This document shows positions 5,276-7,660 of a DNA stretch of 7,660 nt, in pieces. The number at the start of each line of letters is the position of its first letter. Position 1 is the first letter of the stretch. The translations under genes and the position numbers were made by a program. Under the pieces are notes generated by a model. That model did not search any database and was not told where the DNA came from. It was given only the letters and a program-made list of their open reading frames with translations. Source of the DNA: Candidatus Hodarchaeota archaeon (GTDB lineage: Archaea > Asgardarchaeota > Heimdallarchaeia > Hodarchaeales > YT1-039); NCBI GenBank assembly GCA_016840025.1, contig JAEOTF010000116.1, positions 1 to 7,660 of the forward strand. The letters run 5' to 3'.

Positions 5276-5287
5276 GCTTTATAAAGC
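5276..5287 (+). promoter_or_regulatory. Palindromic TATA box before the winged-helix gene
   Basis: GCTTTATAAAGC is a perfect 12-bp palindrome with a strong archaeal TATA core. It is centred about 40 nt before the ATG at 5322. A start site about 25 nt downstream would leave a leader of about 16 nt that contains the GGTGAG ribosome site at 5313-5318. Because the palindrome coincides with the TATA box, a dimeric regulator binding it would block TBP; self-repression by the downstream winged-helix protein is a possibility only. Confidence 0.55.
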
Positions 5288-5321
5288 ATTCATAACGAGT
5301 AATTGGATAAATGGTGAGTAA

Positions 5322-6779
5322 ATGGGCAATGATGGTTTGATGAAAGATGTCATTCATCAAAATGTTCCTGAAATAGCCATCATTGCGGAAGATTTATGGG
5401 TGAAGATCTTTCTAGAAGAACAAGTCACTCAAAAGCTGGTAAATTTTATACGGGGAACTCCTAAAACATTTGATGAAATCTACGAACAGTATTCATCGAC
5501 TGAAATTGGCAAAAAAAAGAGTTATACAACAATTTATCGCCAATTTAGTGATTTAATACGGTTGGGAATTATTGTTGAAGTTGGTCATAGAGTAAAACGC
5601 AATCGGACACAAAGTAAAAGACTTTATAGTACCAGAGCGCAATTTCTGCTATTTGACAACCCGCATGAAAAAATCTGGAAAGAAGAAAGCAGTTGGAAAA
5701 TTGCCAAAGCGATTGGATTCGTCCTAAATCGTAAAATGGTTGGAAAAATTCCTATAACGCAAAAGCTTGCTCATTTCTGCTACGAGAATGAAAAAACTTG
5801 CAGTCAACTTAGAGAAAGCTTAATAAAACGCATTTTTCAATCTTCAAAGTCAATAGATGACTTAAATAGAGATTTATTTCTTAGAACTCACGATTCTATT
5901 AGAAATCTTAAAGGGAAGGATTTTTTCCAGTTCTACAGATACTTAGGAATACTTCTATGGATAGTATCTTTAGAATCCACACATCTGTTTCTCTCAGCCT
6001 TAAAATCGTGTTTCACTTCAGCTAAACCTACTAAAGGAGAAACCAAGGAAAATAACTCGCAGCCCGATCAACAAGCTCTATCGGATGATACACTGTTCAT
6101 TCATAGCGAACCAAAACTATTTAAATCTCTTGATGATGATTTATTTGAGTATATTTATGATAATTTAAACCGTAGGGCTATCATTACCATGCTTTTTAAC
6201 GGCCCAATGACAATAAAAGAAATACACCAGAATCATCATGCTGCTGTTCTTGGGTTTATGGAAAAAGCCCATAATGAGGACAGGAAAACTGAAATTAAGA
6301 TCCCTAAACCCAAATCGGAAAATACCATTTATCGATATTTGCAGGGTTTAATAGAACGAAATATAATCATGGAAGCAGGACGTAAAACTATACCACATCA
6401 GTCTGCTACCCAAAAACTCTATGGAAGAACCGCAGAAGTATTTTATCGAGTTAGTGATGAATCTGAATTTTTTAGTTCAAAAAAATCAGAAAATGTGGTA
6501 AATTGTTTAGGAAGATGTTTATGCATAGAATATTCTAAAAAAACTTTTGATAAAGAGATTCTTCGTGATATGCTAGCCATGTTTACCGCTGGTCAAAAAG
6601 AATCTACTATAAAGTGTTTAGAGAGCACTAAAAAAGAAGAATTAAAAAATATCCGATCTGATTTCAATAAGCAAGAAGGAAAGATATTTTTCTATACCCT
6701 TGGTTTAGTAGAATGGTTGATAGACCAAAATAACCTAGAGAAAATGAAGAAAACCATTTTTAGTTCGATAAAAGATTAA
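5322..6779 (+). CDS. Tandem winged-helix DNA-binding protein, probable regulator
   Basis: This 485-aa protein is an internal duplication. Each half has an ArsR/MarR-like winged helix followed by a helical domain. Half one: helices from 34, recognition helix region SYTTIYRQFSDLIRLGIIVE (67-86), wing to QSKRLYSTRAQFLL (97-110), helical domain to about 230. Half two: AIITMLFNGPMTIKEI (286-301), ENTIYRYLQGLIERNIIME (333-351), ATQKLYGRTAEVFY (362-375), helical domain ending FFYTLGLVEWLI (456-467). A low-complexity Lys/Asn/Gln linker (about 232-255) joins the halves. It has no enzymatic motif or membrane span. It probably binds DNA as a pseudo-dimer, perhaps as a transcription factor; the target is unknown. 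GGTGAG lies 3 nt before the ATG. A decayed second copy of its C-terminus lies at 3727-3909, so the family has multiplied in this genome. Confidence 0.78.
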   Translation: MGNDGLMKDVIHQNVPEIAIIAEDLWVKIFLEEQVTQKLVNFIRGTPKTFDEIYEQYSSTEIGKKKSYTTIYRQFSDLIRLGIIVEVGHRVKRNRTQSKRLYSTRAQFLLFDNPHEKIWKEESSWKIAKAIGFVLNRKMVGKIPITQKLAHFCYENEKTCSQLRESLIKRIFQSSKSIDDLNRDLFLRTHDSIRNLKGKDFFQFYRYLGILLWIVSLESTHLFLSALKSCFTSAKPTKGETKENNSQPDQQALSDDTLFIHSEPKLFKSLDDDLFEYIYDNLNRRAIITMLFNGPMTIKEIHQNHHAAVLGFMEKAHNEDRKTEIKIPKPKSENTIYRYLQGLIERNIIMEAGRKTIPHQSATQKLYGRTAEVFYRVSDESEFFSSKKSENVVNCLGRCLCIEYSKKTFDKEILRDMLAMFTAGQKESTIKCLESTKKEELKNIRSDFNKQEGKIFFYTLGLVEWLIDQNNLEKMKKTIFSSIKD

Positions 6780-6823
6780 AACAGATATCTCTTGGAGTAT
6801 CTTAGCAGGTTCATTTTAAATTC

Positions 6824-6830
6824 AGGTGAT
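6824..6830 (+). promoter_or_regulatory. Ribosome binding site fixing the radical SAM start
   Basis: AGGTGAT lies 3 nt before the ATG at 6834 and matches the archaeal 16S tail consensus well. It settles the start of the truncated gene. No convincing TATA box lies in the 54-nt gap after the winged-helix gene, so the two may be co-transcribed. Confidence 0.65.
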
Positions 6831-6833
6831 ATT

Positions 6834-7660
6834 ATGCGAGTTTTATTGGTTAATCCAATTACATTTCACGATCCGCCTGTACCTCCCCTCGGTTTAGAAT
6901 ATCTATTAACGTATTTACGGACCTATTCTCATGAAGCTGAGATATTGGATTTGTGTTTTAGTGAAGCTCCCCTACAGGATATAGACCGAAGACTCAAAAG
7001 CAAGAGATATGATTTAATTGGGGTTACCATTAGAAATATTGATAATGTCGAATTTTTTAATACAATCTATTTCCTAGAAGATATTAAGAAAACAGTCGAC
7101 CATCTCAAAAAATATGCGATTCCCATCGTTTTAGGGGGTATCGCTTTTTCAGATAGTCCCGAGAACTTCCTTGAGTTTTTTGGGGTAGATTATGGAATTT
7201 ATGGACCAGGAGAGCAGGCAGTTTTACAGTTAATTGAAGATATCCAGAACAATAAAGCGAATTATCGCCTTTTAAATGGATGGGATTACAAAATCCAACG
7301 CGAATTAATTCATAAAAGAGGTAAGGACATAGATTATACGAAATATACCACTAACGGGGCGAATATAGGCTTTGAGACTCAGAAAGGATGTCCTAATAGA
7401 TGTAGTTATTGCATAGAGTCTGAGACAGGTCATTGGCTCAAATCAATACCTAATGTGATCGCAGAAATCACATATTTAGCTAGAAAAGGATATAGTGATT
7501 TTAATTTGTGTGATAGCGAGTTTAATCTAGATCTCACACATGCTATTGCATTTTGTAAGGCTTTGAGAGATGCTCATCTAAATATAAGGTGGAATCTCTT
7601 GATGACACCATTTCCTTACAGTGAAGAATTATTTAGACTATTAAAAGAGTCAAATGCAAA
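6834..7660 (+). CDS. B12-binding radical SAM protein (5' part, truncated by window end)
   Basis: The frame is open from the ATG to the window edge (275 codons and two bases). The first 140 residues form a cobalamin-binding Rossmann-like domain: MRVLLVNPI, PPLGLEYLLTYLR (about 17-29), ILDL, IGVTIRNIDN, and IVLGGIAFS with G101-G102, then YGIYGPGEQA. The radical SAM core follows, with the cluster motif C186-P-N-R-C190-S-Y-C193 and an early TIM-barrel (ITYLARKGYSDFNLCDSEF). The usual DxHxxG cobalamin-ligand His motif is not seen, which is common in this group, so B12 may bind base-off without a His ligand or not at all. Members perform methylations or unusual rearrangements on lipids, peptides and cofactors; the substrate cannot be told from this part. 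Typical length is 400-600 residues, so the C-terminal domain is missing only because of the window edge. Confidence 0.9.
   Translation, partial: MRVLLVNPITFHDPPVPPLGLEYLLTYLRTYSHEAEILDLCFSEAPLQDIDRRLKSKRYDLIGVTIRNIDNVEFFNTIYFLEDIKKTVDHLKKYAIPIVLGGIAFSDSPENFLEFFGVDYGIYGPGEQAVLQLIEDIQNNKANYRLLNGWDYKIQRELIHKRGKDIDYTKYTTNGANIGFETQKGCPNRCSYCIESETGHWLKSIPNVIAEITYLARKGYSDFNLCDSEFNLDLTHAIAFCKALRDAHLNIRWNLLMTPFPYSEELFRLLKESNA

Overview
The window most likely comes from an archaeon, possibly an Asgard lineage. Base composition is AT-rich. Several genes have archaeal-type TATA boxes about 35-50 nt upstream of the start, with GGTGA/GGAG-type ribosome sites. There is a secreted protein with a TPEF-type C-terminal membrane anchor, and a large tandem winged-helix protein of a style I associate with Asgard genomes. 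The lineage is an inference from style, since no rRNA or other phylogenetic marker is present.

Layout: everything from 108 to 3637 is on the minus strand and everything from 4304 to the end is on the plus strand. Read in transcription order, the minus half holds: a 42-aa cysteine-rich mini-protein (3637-3509); a frameshifted RelE/barnase-like toxin followed 2 nt later by a DUF2283 antitoxin (3324-2739); a secreted jelly-roll protein (2558-1911); a hicB-hicA toxin-antitoxin pair (1750-1278); a protein joining a Cys-rich CSCGC domain to a DUF2283-like tail (1211-741); and a double zinc-ribbon membrane protein (668-108). The plus half holds an L-2-amino-thiazoline-4-carboxylate hydrolase-like protein (4304-5137), a 485-aa tandem winged-helix protein (5322-6779), and the first 275 codons of a B12-binding radical SAM enzyme that runs off the window (6834-7660).

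The long gap 3638-4303 is a gene graveyard. It carries a decayed copy of the C-terminus of the 485-aa winged-helix gene (plus strand), then a perfect hairpin. Next, on the minus strand, comes a copy of the toxin end/antitoxin start fused directly to a copy of the last codons of the secreted-protein gene. The last two pieces match the intact block at 1917-3051 in the same order and orientation, with about 991 bp missing between them. An ancestral copy of that block was therefore duplicated and then internally deleted.

Together the minus half looks like a toxin-antitoxin and surface-protein accessory island that has been duplicated, deleted and frameshifted. The plus half looks more stable. No tRNA, rRNA, CRISPR array or transposase is visible.
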